Source of the DNA: Pseudomonas hefeiensis | Lineage (GTDB): Bacteria; Pseudomonadota; Gammaproteobacteria; Pseudomonadales; Pseudomonadaceae | Direction: 5' to 3' | NCBI RefSeq assembly: GCF_030687835.1 | Contig: NZ_CP117449.1 | Location: forward strand, 1-64,000 | DNA length: 64,000 nucleotides | In this document: positions 22,593 through 31,435 of the stretch, piece by piece | Layout: the number at the start of each line of letters is the position of its first letter | Numbering within the stretch: the stretch's first letter is position 1 | Position numbers and translations under genes: made by a program | The notes under the pieces: generated by a model | What the model was told of the DNA's origin: nothing | Database searches by the model: none | What the model saw: only the letters and a program-made list of their open reading frames with translations

Positions 22593-23746
22593 GCGACGCA
22601 GGCCTGCGGCCATTCTCCTTCGCCGAGCAAAGCCGCCAGGCTGCGCTCACCGAGTCCGAGGCCGACGCTCATGCCCAGGCCGGTGTGCATCAGTACGGCG
22701 CTGACCCCTGCTCCGGATTGCAACACGCTGAACGGGCCGGGCCCGCGCGAGCCGTATACACCCTGCCAGCGTTCCAGCACCTGCAGCTTGCCGCCCAGGG
22801 TGTGCTCAGCCAGCGCCAGCATGAGGTCGTCCACGCCCTCGGCGTTGAACGGCGAGGCGTCGCTGCCGTAGTCGTGGGAATCGCCGATGATCAACTCGCC
22901 ATGGGGTGTCGGGCTGACCAGCAGATGGATGCCGTGGGTTTCCAGCTCCGGCTGCTCGCGGCGGATCTGCGCGCGGATGGCCTCGGCTTCCGGCAGATCG
23001 GCGAAAGCGCCGTAATGCACGCAGCTGAGACCGGTGAGCACCGCGTGCTGCAGGTCCAGCGGCTGTTGCAGGCGGGCGCGCAGCATCTGCAGGCGACATA
23101 CCGAAGGCTGGAGTGCGGCCAGCGGCTCGGCCAGCAGCGTCTGATAATCGTGTCCGGAGCAGACCACGATGTGCCTGGCGCTGAAACGCCCGGCGCTGGT
23201 CAGGACGCTACCTGGCTCGACGTCTCGCACCAGGGTGGAGAAGTGGAACTGCACGCCCAGCCCGCGTAGGTAATCGACGATCTGCGGCAGGGCCTCACGG
23301 GAATACAACTGCTGGTCGTCGAGACCATGCAGGGCGGCGCGATGGTGGGCGAAACGGCCGCCGTACAACCCATTCAGGGCGGCGCCGCGCAGTAGCTCGA
23401 CGCGGTAGCCCTGTGCACGGGCGCGGCCTGCGCAGAAGGCTTCGAGCAAGGCTTCTTCGGCTTCGCTGCGTGCGAACAGCAGTGAGCCCTGTTGCTTGAG
23501 CTGCAGGCCCGCGGCCTGGCCCAGCTCGGCCCACAGGCCGCGGGACTGGCGGGCCAGGTCGAGCATCACGCCGGGTGCCTGACCGGTGACCAGGGCCTGG
23601 CCGAAGTTGCGGATGGAGGCGCCGAGCGGCGTGTGGCTGCGCTCGAACACACGTACCTTGAGGCCGCGCTTGGCACCGGCCCAAGCATGGGCGAGGCCGA
23701 GCATGCCGGCACCGACGATCAACAGATCGCAGTCGTGCTGACTCAT
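22589..23746 (-). CDS. FAD-dependent oxidoreductase of aminoethylphosphonate catabolism
   Basis: 385 residues with ATG at 23746 behind AGGAG. The N-terminal Rossmann motif is LLIVGAGMLGLAHAWAGAK and the protein has a DAO fold (glycine/sarcosine-oxidase-like). It matches the phosphonate-associated TIGR03364 type, also described as PbfD. Such enzymes oxidatively convert AEP-type amines, including N-methyl-AEP, to phosphonoacetaldehyde. The neighbouring PhnX consumes that product. Gene overlap with the HD protein implies coupled translation. The exact substrate is inferred. Confidence 0.82.
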   Translation of the reverse strand: MSQHDCDLLIVGAGMLGLAHAWAGAKRGLKVRVFERSHTPLGASIRNFGQALVTGQAPGVMLDLARQSRGLWAELGQAAGLQLKQQGSLLFARSEAEEALLEAFCAGRARAQGYRVELLRGAALNGLYGGRFAHHRAALHGLDDQQLYSREALPQIVDYLRGLGVQFHFSTLVRDVEPGSVLTSAGRFSARHIVVCSGHDYQTLLAEPLAALQPSVCRLQMLRARLQQPLDLQHAVLTGLSCVHYGAFADLPEAEAIRAQIRREQPELETHGIHLLVSPTPHGELIIGDSHDYGSDASPFNAEGVDDLMLALAEHTLGGKLQVLERWQGVYGSRGPGPFSVLQSGAGVSAVLMHTGLGMSVGLGLGERSLAALLGEGEWPQACVA

Positions 23747-23896
23747 GGGAAAACTCCTGGAACGAAAAATGCGGCCGTCAATGCAGCCGGATGAATCAAC
23801 GCGTAGCGGCGATTGGCAGAACCCCTCCGGCAATGCTTGCGGGCGCAGACAGCACAGAGCCCGCGTTGCACCGCCAGCAGGGTTCTGCCGGCCACG

Positions 23897-24916
23897 TCAC
23901 TGGGCTATCGGCTCGGACTTGCCGTCGTAGCGCTTGCGCCATTCGGCGAGGATTTTGTCGCGGTTTTCCGAGGCCCAGGCGAAGTCGTTCTTGATCAGGC
24001 GCTGCTCGTAATCGGCCGGCAGTTCCTGGAAACGCTCGGCGATGCCCGGCTGGGCCAGCACGGCGAAATTCGCCTTGTACAGGTCCATGGCCTCGCGGCT
24101 GGCGGAGAAGTCGGCGAGCTTCTTCGCCGCGTCCAACTGCTTGGTGCCCTTGATGATGCCGGTGGCTTCGATCTCCCAGCCCAGGCCTTCCTTCGGCAGG
24201 ACGATGTCCAGCGGCGCACCCTTGCGCTTGAGCTGCACAGCCGGGTACTCGAAAGAGATGCCGATGGGGAACTCGCCGGCGGCGGCCAGCTTGCACGGCT
24301 TGGAGCCGGAATGGGTGTACTGGCCGATGTTCTGGTGCAGCTTGTCCATGTAGGCCCAGCCCTGCGGCTCGCCAAAGGTCTGCAACCAGGCGCTGACGTC
24401 GAGGTAGCCGGTGCCGGACGAAGCCGGGTTGGGCATGACGATCTTGCCCTTGTAGACCGGGTTGGTCAGGTCTTCCCACTTGGTCGGTTTGGGCAGGCCC
24501 TGCTTTTCGGCCTCGATGGTGTTGAAGCAGATGGTCGCAGCCCACACGTCCATGCCGACCCAGGCCGGCGGGTTGGCGGCGTCGCGGTAGTTGGCGCCGA
24601 TCTTGTCCAGGTTGGCCGGGGCGTAGGCTTCGAGCATGCCCTGTTGCTTGAGCACAGCCAGGCTGGAGCCGGCCAGGCCCCAGACCACATCGGCCTGCGG
24701 GCGATCCTTCTCGGCCAACAGCTTGGCGGTGACGATGCCGGTGGAGTCGCGTACCCACTTGATCTCGATATCCGGGTGCAGCTTTTCGAAGGCGGTCTTG
24801 TAGGCGGCCAGCTGTTCCACTTCGAGGGCGGTGTACACGGTCAGCTCAGTGTTAGCCTGGGCCTGCATGGCGCAAGCGGCGAGCAGGCCGGCGGCCAGAG
24901 CGGTACGTTTGAACAT
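23897..24916 (-). CDS. 2-aminoethylphosphonate ABC transporter, substrate-binding protein
   Basis: 339 residues, ATG at 24916 after AAGGAG. The signal peptide MFKRTALAAGLLAACAMQAQ ends near ANTELTVYTALE. It is an iron/AEP-type periplasmic binding protein (extracellular family 1/6-like) with YTALEVEQL, DVVWGLAGSS and IVMPNPASSGTGY. The context, between PhnX and the oxidase and with a matching permease and ATPase, assigns it to AEP uptake (TIGR03261 type). Confidence 0.87.
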   Translation of the reverse strand: MFKRTALAAGLLAACAMQAQANTELTVYTALEVEQLAAYKTAFEKLHPDIEIKWVRDSTGIVTAKLLAEKDRPQADVVWGLAGSSLAVLKQQGMLEAYAPANLDKIGANYRDAANPPAWVGMDVWAATICFNTIEAEKQGLPKPTKWEDLTNPVYKGKIVMPNPASSGTGYLDVSAWLQTFGEPQGWAYMDKLHQNIGQYTHSGSKPCKLAAAGEFPIGISFEYPAVQLKRKGAPLDIVLPKEGLGWEIEATGIIKGTKQLDAAKKLADFSASREAMDLYKANFAVLAQPGIAERFQELPADYEQRLIKNDFAWASENRDKILAEWRKRYDGKSEPIAQ

Positions 24917-24960
24917 GAGAAGCTCCTTGGTTGGCATTGCGTGGCATTGGTTGTTCGAAT

Positions 24961-25788
24961 TCAGCTGGCTTGCGGGCTCTCGCCTCGGGCCAGGCGGGCG
25001 TTGATCGCGTCGATTACCGTCGGCAGTTCGGCGAGGGTGTCGATCAGGTAGTGCGGCCGGCTCGGCGCGAACAGCGCGTCGATGCGCGTGCGTTCGGCTT
25101 CGCGCTGCGCGGGCGTCAGGGCCTGGTACTGCGCCCAGTCAAGGCCCAGGAAGTTGCCGGAGAAGCGCAGCGCCACGGTCCACATACCGGCGCTGCGCCC
25201 TTCGAGGATGCCCGGCTCAGTGTCGTCGACCTTGACGCAGGCGGCCACATCGTCGAGGCCGAGGGCGATGACGTTGGCCAGCGCCTGGGCCGGGCTTGGC
25301 CGGCCTTTCGGCACCTCGTCGGTGGCCACCACATGGTCCGGGCTATAGCCATTGGCGGCGGCCAGTTCGACCACCTTGTCCATCACCTGTTTGGGATAGC
25401 CGGAGCAACTGCCGAGCTTGAGCCCGCGCTCGCGCAGCGCGGCGATGCACGCCAGCGCGCCGGGGATCAGCGCCGAGTGCTCGCCGACCTTGGCCATCTG
25501 CAAAGGCATAAAGCGCTCATAAATCGCCGTCACATCTTCGTCGCTCGGCAGACGGCCGAAGCGGCGCTGGTAGCGCTCGGCAATCGCCGGCAGGTTGCAC
25601 AGGGCGCGGATATGGTCCCATTTGCCCATGCCCATCGGCCCGCGCGCCTCCTCCAGGCTGATTTCGACGTCGAAACTGGCGAAAGCCTCGACGAAGATGC
25701 GGGTCGGCGCGAAGGAGCCGAAATCGACCACGGTGCCGGCCCAGTCGAGAATGGCCGCGTGCAGGCGGTCGGGGTGTTGGTAATGCAT
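24961..25788 (-). CDS. phnX: Phosphonoacetaldehyde hydrolase
   Basis: Phosphonatase splits phosphonoacetaldehyde into acetaldehyde and phosphate. 275 residues. The HAD nucleophile is D15 in LDWAGT and the Schiff-base lysine is K56 in MGMGKWDHI. Further HAD motifs are SCSGYPK and KVDDTEPGI. It lies 16 bases after the permease stop and 45 bases before the binding-protein start. It is the carbon-phosphorus bond-cleaving step of the cluster. Confidence 0.96.
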   Translation of the reverse strand: MHYQHPDRLHAAILDWAGTVVDFGSFAPTRIFVEAFASFDVEISLEEARGPMGMGKWDHIRALCNLPAIAERYQRRFGRLPSDEDVTAIYERFMPLQMAKVGEHSALIPGALACIAALRERGLKLGSCSGYPKQVMDKVVELAAANGYSPDHVVATDEVPKGRPSPAQALANVIALGLDDVAACVKVDDTEPGILEGRSAGMWTVALRFSGNFLGLDWAQYQALTPAQREAERTRIDALFAPSRPHYLIDTLAELPTVIDAINARLARGESPQAS

Positions 25789-25804
25789 GGCAGTCTCCAG
25801 GGTA

Positions 25805-27514
25805 TCAATGGCCGGCGGCCGTGCGCCAGGCTTGGGCCCGACGCAGCACGCCGCGTGAGGGCCCCGCCAGCAGCAGCGAAACCGCGGCCGAGGTGAGCAG
25901 AATCAGGGTGGACATGGCGGCGGCACCACCGACATTGCCGGCGTCGTCCATGTTCAGCACGGCGATGGCGGCGAGCAGGCTGTCCGGGCTGTAGAGGAAG
26001 ATCACCGCCGACACCGTGGTCATCGCCGAGACGAACAGGTAGCGCAGGATGTCGAGCAACGCCGGCAGGCAGATCGGCAGGGTGACGCGCAAAAAGTGGC
26101 GCAGCAGCGGCACCTTCAGCGACAGCGCGGCGGCCTCGAACTCGCCATCCAGCTGGCGCAGCGCGGCGCTGGCGGTCAACTGCGCGGTGGTCAGGAAGTG
26201 CGCGATGGTGCACGCCACCAGCAGGGTCAGGCTGCCATACAGGCCGTGCAGCGGATTGCCCGGCAGGTTGAAGAAAAACACGTAGCCCAAGCCCAGCACC
26301 AACCCCGGCACCGCCATCGGCACGAAGCTGAGCAGGCGCAGGGCCTGGGTTAGCGGGCTCTGCCGGGTTTTTTCCAGCAGGTAGGCGCCGGTGAAGGTCA
26401 GCAGGCTGCCGAACACGGCGGTGCAGCCGGCCAGCAGCAGGCTGTTGCGGTACACCTGCCAGCCGCCGGGGAGTTCGGAAAAGGCGTAGTGGTGCAGCGA
26501 CAGCGACAGGTCATAGGGCCAGAACTTGACCAGCGACGAGTACATCGCCATGCCGAACACGCCGAGCAGCGCCGCGCAGATCAGCAGCACCACGGCGAGG
26601 AAGGCCAGGTCGCGGCAGCGCGACGGTTGCGGCTGGTAAACCTGGGCGCGGCCGCTCATTGCCTCGCGCTGACGCCGGCGCAGCCACAGGTCGACGGCGA
26701 AGCTCAACAGCGCCGGCAGCAGCAGGACCATGCCGATCAGCGCGCCGCGGCCGAACTGCTGCTGCCCGACCACTGCTTTGTAGGCCTCCAGCGCCAGCAC
26801 CTGATAATCGCCGCCGACCACCACCGGCACGCCGAAATCGGTGATGCACAGGGTGAACACCAGGCAGAAGGCGGCGAACACGCCCTGTCGGCTCCCCGGC
26901 CAGGTGATGCTGTGAAATGCCCGCCACGGTGAAGCGCCCATGCTCGAGGCGGCGTCGAACAGGCGCGCATCGGCCAGGGCCAGGGCCGAAAGCAGCACCA
27001 TCAGCGCATGGGGAAAGGTGTAGATGGCTTCGCCGATGACGATGCCCCAGAAGCCATAGATATTGTCCGTGAGCAGGTGCCGGAGCGCGCCCTGGTTACC
27101 GAACAGGTAGATCAGCGCGATGCCTGGCAGTATCGACGGCGCCAACAGCGGCAGCAGGGAAATGCCGCGCCACAGGCCCTTGGCCGGCACGCAAGTACGC
27201 TGCAGCGCATAGGCGAAGGCGTAGGCCAGCGGCACGACGATGGCGGCCACGGTCAGCGAGACCGTCAGGCTGTTGCCCAGCAGCCAGCGAAAGTTGGCGC
27301 TGCCGAACAGCTCGGCCGCCGCCGTCAGCCCACCGCCCTGCCCGGGCTCGCTGGCAAAACCACGCCAAAGCATGGCCAATAGCGGCAGCAGCACGGCGAG
27401 CACCAGCAACACCAACAGCAACCACTGGCCACCGTGGACGAATAGACGGTCGGCCAGGTCGGCCGGCAGGCGCCGCGCGCCGGTCTGGGGCTTGCTCGGC
27501 AACACCTGTTCCAT
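25805..27514 (-). CDS. 2-aminoethylphosphonate ABC transporter, fused permease
   Basis: 569 residues with about 12 membrane segments. Two binding-protein-dependent permease modules are fused in one chain, each with an EAA-like loop (for example [20 protein letters not shown] and [21 protein letters not shown]). Such fused permeases are typical of the FbpB/PhnU type (TIGR03262). Its ATG overlaps the ATPase stop by one base (TGATG), indicating coupled translation. Confidence 0.9.
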   Translation of the reverse strand: MEQVLPSKPQTGARRLPADLADRLFVHGGQWLLLVLLVLAVLLPLLAMLWRGFASEPGQGGGLTAAAELFGSANFRWLLGNSLTVSLTVAAIVVPLAYAFAYALQRTCVPAKGLWRGISLLPLLAPSILPGIALIYLFGNQGALRHLLTDNIYGFWGIVIGEAIYTFPHALMVLLSALALADARLFDAASSMGASPWRAFHSITWPGSRQGVFAAFCLVFTLCITDFGVPVVVGGDYQVLALEAYKAVVGQQQFGRGALIGMVLLLPALLSFAVDLWLRRRQREAMSGRAQVYQPQPSRCRDLAFLAVVLLICAALLGVFGMAMYSSLVKFWPYDLSLSLHHYAFSELPGGWQVYRNSLLLAGCTAVFGSLLTFTGAYLLEKTRQSPLTQALRLLSFVPMAVPGLVLGLGYVFFFNLPGNPLHGLYGSLTLLVACTIAHFLTTAQLTASAALRQLDGEFEAAALSLKVPLLRHFLRVTLPICLPALLDILRYLFVSAMTTVSAVIFLYSPDSLLAAIAVLNMDDAGNVGGAAAMSTLILLTSAAVSLLLAGPSRGVLRRAQAWRTAAGH

Positions 27515-28554
27515 CAGACAAATACCTGCAGGCTGCGCGGCGGCAGGGCCACCCAGATATGCGGGGCGGCCAGGCGCGGCATGGCGTCCGGCGCCAGCTC
27601 GGCAAGCAGGGCATGCCCCGGCAGGGCATCCAGCTCGAAACTCAAGCGACAGCGATTGCCGAGGAAGGTGATCTCGCGCATCTGTGCGCTGAACAGGTTG
27701 TCTTCATGCACCGGCGGGTTGATCACCACCGCCTCGGGGCGGCAGAACAGGCGACCGCGTTCGGCCGGCCGGCCGCCGTGCAAGCGCAGGCTCAGCTCGC
27801 CAACCCGGGCGTGCTCGCCGTCGCGCTCATAGGGCAGCCAGTTGCCCTGGCCGACGAACTCGGCGACGAAGGGTGTGGCAGGCGCGCGATAGATCTCCTG
27901 GGGTGTGGCGTACTGCTCGACCCGGCCGTGATTGATCACCGCGATACGGTCGGCCATGAGCATGGCCTCGTCCTGGTTGTGGGTGACCATCACGGTGGTG
28001 ATGCCCAGGCTCTTCTGCAGTTGGCGCAGCTCACCGCACAGGTGTTCGCGCACGCGAGCGTCGAGGGCCGACATCGGCTCGTCCAGCAGCAGCAGCTGGG
28101 GCGCCGGCGCCAGGGCACGGGCCAGGGCCACGCGCTGTTGTTGGCGGCCGGAGAGCTGGCCGGGGTATTTCTGCTCGCTGCCCTTGAGGCCGACCAGCTC
28201 AAGCATCTCGGCGACCCGCGCGCGAATGGTCTCGCGGCTGCTGCCGGCCAGGCCGTAACCGATGTTTTGCGCCACCGTGAGGTTGGGAAACAGCGCATAG
28301 GATTGGAACAGGATGCCGTAGTCGCGCGCCTGCGGTGGCAGCGTGGAGACATCCCGATCACCAAAGAAGATCTTGCCGCCATCCTGGCGCTCCAGCCCGG
28401 CGATGCAGCGTAACAGCGTGGTCTTGCCGCAGCCCGAGGGGCCGAGCAGGCACACCAGCTCGCCGGCAGAGACGTTCAGCGACACGCCATCCAGCGCCTG
28501 AAAGGCACCGAAGGCCTTGTGGATGTCGCGCAGTTGCAAGCTGACCGTAGCCAT
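27514..28554 (-). CDS. 2-aminoethylphosphonate ABC transporter, ATP-binding protein
   Basis: 346 residues, ATG at 28554 with GAGG upstream. Walker A is GPSGCGKTT, Walker B LLLLDEP, the Q-loop FQSYALFP and the switch His in VTHNQDEA. The signature reads LSGRQQQR instead of LSGGQ, a tolerated variant in AEP-type ATPases. The C-terminal 110 residues form a TOBE-like domain. First structural gene of the cluster; the promoter should lie in the 140 bases before it. Confidence 0.9.
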   Translation of the reverse strand: MATVSLQLRDIHKAFGAFQALDGVSLNVSAGELVCLLGPSGCGKTTLLRCIAGLERQDGGKIFFGDRDVSTLPPQARDYGILFQSYALFPNLTVAQNIGYGLAGSSRETIRARVAEMLELVGLKGSEQKYPGQLSGRQQQRVALARALAPAPQLLLLDEPMSALDARVREHLCGELRQLQKSLGITTVMVTHNQDEAMLMADRIAVINHGRVEQYATPQEIYRAPATPFVAEFVGQGNWLPYERDGEHARVGELSLRLHGGRPAERGRLFCRPEAVVINPPVHEDNLFSAQMREITFLGNRCRLSFELDALPGHALLAELAPDAMPRLAAPHIWVALPPRSLQVFV

Positions 28555-28694
28555 GGTGGAACCTCGTCGGTGGAATACGAGGCTCATCTTGGACACGGGG
28601 TGCTAAGGCTTTATGGCAGTTGGGCAAAAGCTGCCGATAGTGGCATCGGTGGATTTATGTAGTGCTTCCATCCAACAGGCGGGCGAGAGGCACC

Positions 28695-29561
28695 TTACGA
28701 GGTGCTCGCGGCTTCCCGCGCCAACGCGAGGAAAACTGCCGGCAGGCGCGCGCTGCGGCGCTCCTTCAGGCAGTAGAGGTATTCGGCAATCAGCGGCGCG
28801 CCTTCCAGTTCGATCACCCGCAACTCGGTACTGGTCGGCACTTCGTGGCGGGCGATGATGCTGATACCGATGTTGCGCAGCACCGCTTCGCGGATCGACT
28901 CGCGGCTGCCGATCTCCAGCAATGAGCCGAGCGCCACGCCGGCGTCGCGCAGCAGCTGCTCGGTGAGCACGCGAGTGGTCGAACCTTTCTCACGCATCAG
29001 CAGGCAGTGCCCGGCCAGTGCCGCGAGCGGCACGCATCCCCGCGCGGCCAATGGGTGACTACGGTGTACCGCCAACACCAGTGGATCGTAGCCCAACAGC
29101 AGGCGGGTCAGTCGCGGGTCTTCGACCAACAGCGAGGAGGCGGCCAGGTCTACGCGGTAGTCTTCCAGTGCCTCGATCACCTGCTGCGAGTTGCCGATCT
29201 CCAGGGTCACCTCGCATTGCGGCAGTTGCTCACGGAAGCGCCGCACCAGGTCGAGCATGTAGTAAGGCGCAGTGGCGCCGATGCGCAGGGCACCTTGTAC
29301 CTGGCCGCAGTTGCGCAAGAAAAACTCGATGTCGGCCTCCTGTTGCAGCAACTGTTGCACCATGGGCAGCAGGCGTACGCCTTCATCGCTCAGGGTCAGA
29401 CGCCGACCACCCCGGTAGAACAGCTCGACGCCGTACTGCCCTTCGAGGCTGCGGATCTGCGTGGTGACCGTGGGCTGGCTGAGGCCGAGTTTCTTTGCCG
29501 CCTGGGTGATGCTGCCCAGGCGGGCGACCATGTGGAAGGATTTCAGCTCAGCGAAGGACAT
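28695..29561 (-). CDS. LysR-family regulator of aminoethylphosphonate genes
   Basis: 288 residues. The N-terminal LysR helix-turn-helix (FHMVARLGSITQAAKKLGLSQ) is followed by a type 2 periplasmic-binding-like effector domain from about residue 90 (GALRIGATAPYYMLDLVRRF). It lies immediately upstream of the transporter genes on the same strand and probably activates them in response to AEP or phosphonoacetaldehyde. It matches the AEP-associated LysR type (TIGR03339) by context. Confidence 0.87.
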   Translation of the reverse strand: MSFAELKSFHMVARLGSITQAAKKLGLSQPTVTTQIRSLEGQYGVELFYRGGRRLTLSDEGVRLLPMVQQLLQQEADIEFFLRNCGQVQGALRIGATAPYYMLDLVRRFREQLPQCEVTLEIGNSQQVIEALEDYRVDLAASSLLVEDPRLTRLLLGYDPLVLAVHRSHPLAARGCVPLAALAGHCLLMREKGSTTRVLTEQLLRDAGVALGSLLEIGSRESIREAVLRNIGISIIARHEVPTSTELRVIELEGAPLIAEYLYCLKERRSARLPAVFLALAREAASTS

Positions 29562-30072
29562 GATTGATACGGCTCTCGGTGCGTGAGCAAACGTTACAGC
29601 TTGGACGTGACAGGACGTCAGTAAATCATGACGGGCAGATCGACTTGCAGCGTTTTGTGATGCGTTGCAATAACGGCAGGCGCCATGGCTAAAACCGGCC
29701 CTATGGCTTCGAATTTCAAGGCAAAACGAAGCCTTGTTTATTCCGCTAGCGCCACCCTTCCATCAAGCTACGAATCCTTGCGCCGTTGCCTACAACTACG
29801 CCAGAATCCGCCCGCTTGTGCGCCTTGCCCTCGGGTTTTATCGTTTCCCTGCCACTGCCCCATCAGTGGTCGGGTTTAGTAGCCCGAGGTATTTAGTAAG
29901 GTGCAAGGCTCCTATCAGTCAGGTATTTCCATGCCTGTATTTGATGGCGGTTGTGCGCAGGGCGCTCTCGGGCGCGCCGGCTTGCTAAGTCCCCGGTCTA
30001 CTAACCTGCGTACAGCTGCCACCCCTTGTTTAGTAGCTAGAGGGTCGCGGCGTCACCTACAGGACTTAGCAC
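29562..30072 (+). promoter_or_regulatory. Long structured leader before the DUF6124-like gene
   Basis: These 511 bases hold no credible gene. From about 29690 the sequence has features of a transcribed leader. TCGGGTTTAGTAGCCCGA forms a 5-bp hairpin near 29869-29886. TTTAGTA recurs in the next bases (GTATTTAGTAAGG) and again at about 30028 (TTGTTTAGTAGC), with an inverted TACTAACC near 29999. Repeated motifs upstream of a small conserved gene suggest a cis-regulatory RNA, but this is inference. Confidence 0.4.
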
Positions 30073-30432
30073 ATGTTCAAGCCTACCCCGAATCCGCCAG
30101 AGGCGGACCAAGCGTCCCCGCGAACCAAATCCAAAGCCAAGAAACACGACGAAGCCACCAATCGCGTCTTGGATTACTACCTGCGACCAAAACCGGAAAA
30201 GTCCGAAGACGCGTCCCAACCGGGCCAACTCTTCACCGTCGCAAAAAACGCCGACAACGAATCCCTCCTCGCTAATCTCAGCGAAACCCTGGCGGCAGCC
30301 GACGCGATGGTCAGCAACCTGGCCTTCGACCTGGAAGGCCCTCGCCGTCACATCCTCCTCGGCATCCAGCAGTTGATTGAATTGAGTTCGTTGCTGGCGA
30401 ATCGGGTGTTGGATAACGTTGATCCGCGATAG
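30073..30432 (+). CDS. DUF6124-like small Pseudomonas protein
   Basis: 119 residues beginning MFKPTPNPPEADQASP, a start typical of a Pseudomonas-specific family annotated as DUF6124 (related to DUF3077). A basic, Lys-rich N-terminal segment precedes a helical C-terminal half (NESLLANLSETLAAADAMVSN). There is no signal peptide or membrane segment. Function unknown. It stands alone behind a long leader and ends at a terminator. Confidence 0.75.
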   Translation: MFKPTPNPPEADQASPRTKSKAKKHDEATNRVLDYYLRPKPEKSEDASQPGQLFTVAKNADNESLLANLSETLAAADAMVSNLAFDLEGPRRHILLGIQQLIELSSLLANRVLDNVDPR

Positions 30433-30455
30433 CAGGTAACATTTGTAGATAAGAG

Positions 30456-30490
30456 CAAACCCGGCACTTTGTGTCGGGTTTGTTATTTTT
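30456..30490 (+). terminator. Terminator after DUF6124-like gene
   Basis: Stem CAAACCCG (30456-30463) / CGGGTTTG (30475-30482), extended by two or three further pairs, followed by TTATTTTT. A good intrinsic terminator 24 bases after the stop codon. Confidence 0.85.
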
Positions 30491-30695
30491 GACCGAACAA
30501 ACTGGTCCGTAGTCGTACCACCTCAATCAATAATGCACATGCTCTGACTTCAGCAGACGTTGATGGGGTATAACGCTCTGAGGGACGGACATCCTCCAAT
30601 CTGTCCGCACGTTGCCGGTCAAACTTTCCAGTGGCGTCGCCGATACGCTATTTTCTACAGCTGTCTTTTGGGCGGCTAATGAGTCGGGTCGAGAA

Positions 30696-31205
30696 ATGAA
30701 TATCAAAGAGTTTTGTCTCGCTCATGAATTTGATATGAGCAAATGCGCAGTAGCGTCGGGGGGCGGCAGCTTCGATATGACAGAGCTGAAAACTTCACCT
30801 ATCGAGTTCTTAAGCTTGGCTGAAGACGATTTTGAACGGGGAGGTTTGTCGGCCCTTGTCAATGCAACGACTAATGTTAAACGTGCGATTGTTTGTCAGC
30901 TTGATCAACTGCTGCTCTCGTTTGGTTATTCGTCTCTTAGATGGAATGTCCCAACAAAAATAGAGAAAGTGAGAGCGCTCGGCTTATTAGCGCCGAGTCT
31001 TTTACGTAAAGTAATTAACATGAGAAATATCCTTGAGCATACATATGAAACTCCTGAACTCGAAATCGTTGAGGAAGCGCTGGATATCGCGAGTCTGTTT
31101 GTGATGTCCGCCTCGGCTATGTTCATTCCTTTTGACGATGTGTTGGAGTTTACGCTGCCAGATCGTCCTGTCGACGGTAGCTGTGTAACGCATATATGCT
31201 TATGA
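30696..31205 (+). CDS. HEPN-like domain protein
   Basis: 169 residues from the ATG at 30696; an upstream TTG in the same frame is possible. The central helical region carries the HEPN ribonuclease signature R-x4-H: R110 to H115 in NMRNILEHTYE, preceded by KRAIVCQLDQLLLSFGY. HEPN proteins are common RNases or partners in toxin-antitoxin and phage-defence loci. No antitoxin gene is adjacent. It is convergent with the retron-type operon and shares its AT-rich composition. Enzymatic activity is inferred from the motif. Confidence 0.6.
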   Translation: MNIKEFCLAHEFDMSKCAVASGGGSFDMTELKTSPIEFLSLAEDDFERGGLSALVNATTNVKRAIVCQLDQLLLSFGYSSLRWNVPTKIEKVRALGLLAPSLLRKVINMRNILEHTYETPELEIVEEALDIASLFVMSASAMFIPFDDVLEFTLPDRPVDGSCVTHICL

Positions 31206-31435
31206 GCCCGGAAAGCATGGGGGGCACTGCGTTGGTCAGTGTGAGATCCAATCAGGGCACGTGCTTTTCGAAAAAATGGTTAAGCTTTCCGCATCTTTGA
31301 TGCTTCGATATAGGGTCAACCACTCTATTAGAGAATTCGAGGTTGCTTATGCCGAATTATGAGATTTTGTAAAGTTTATTATCTAAGAGAAAAGGGGGAT
31401 TATTTTACAGTTATAAATCAGTCCCCTTACTTGTG

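Noticed and set aside
22082..28500. Numerous long open frames on the plus strand across the phosphonate cluster
   Set aside because: They are GC-bias shadows of the minus-strand genes, Arg/Ala/Gly-rich and without recognisable domains.
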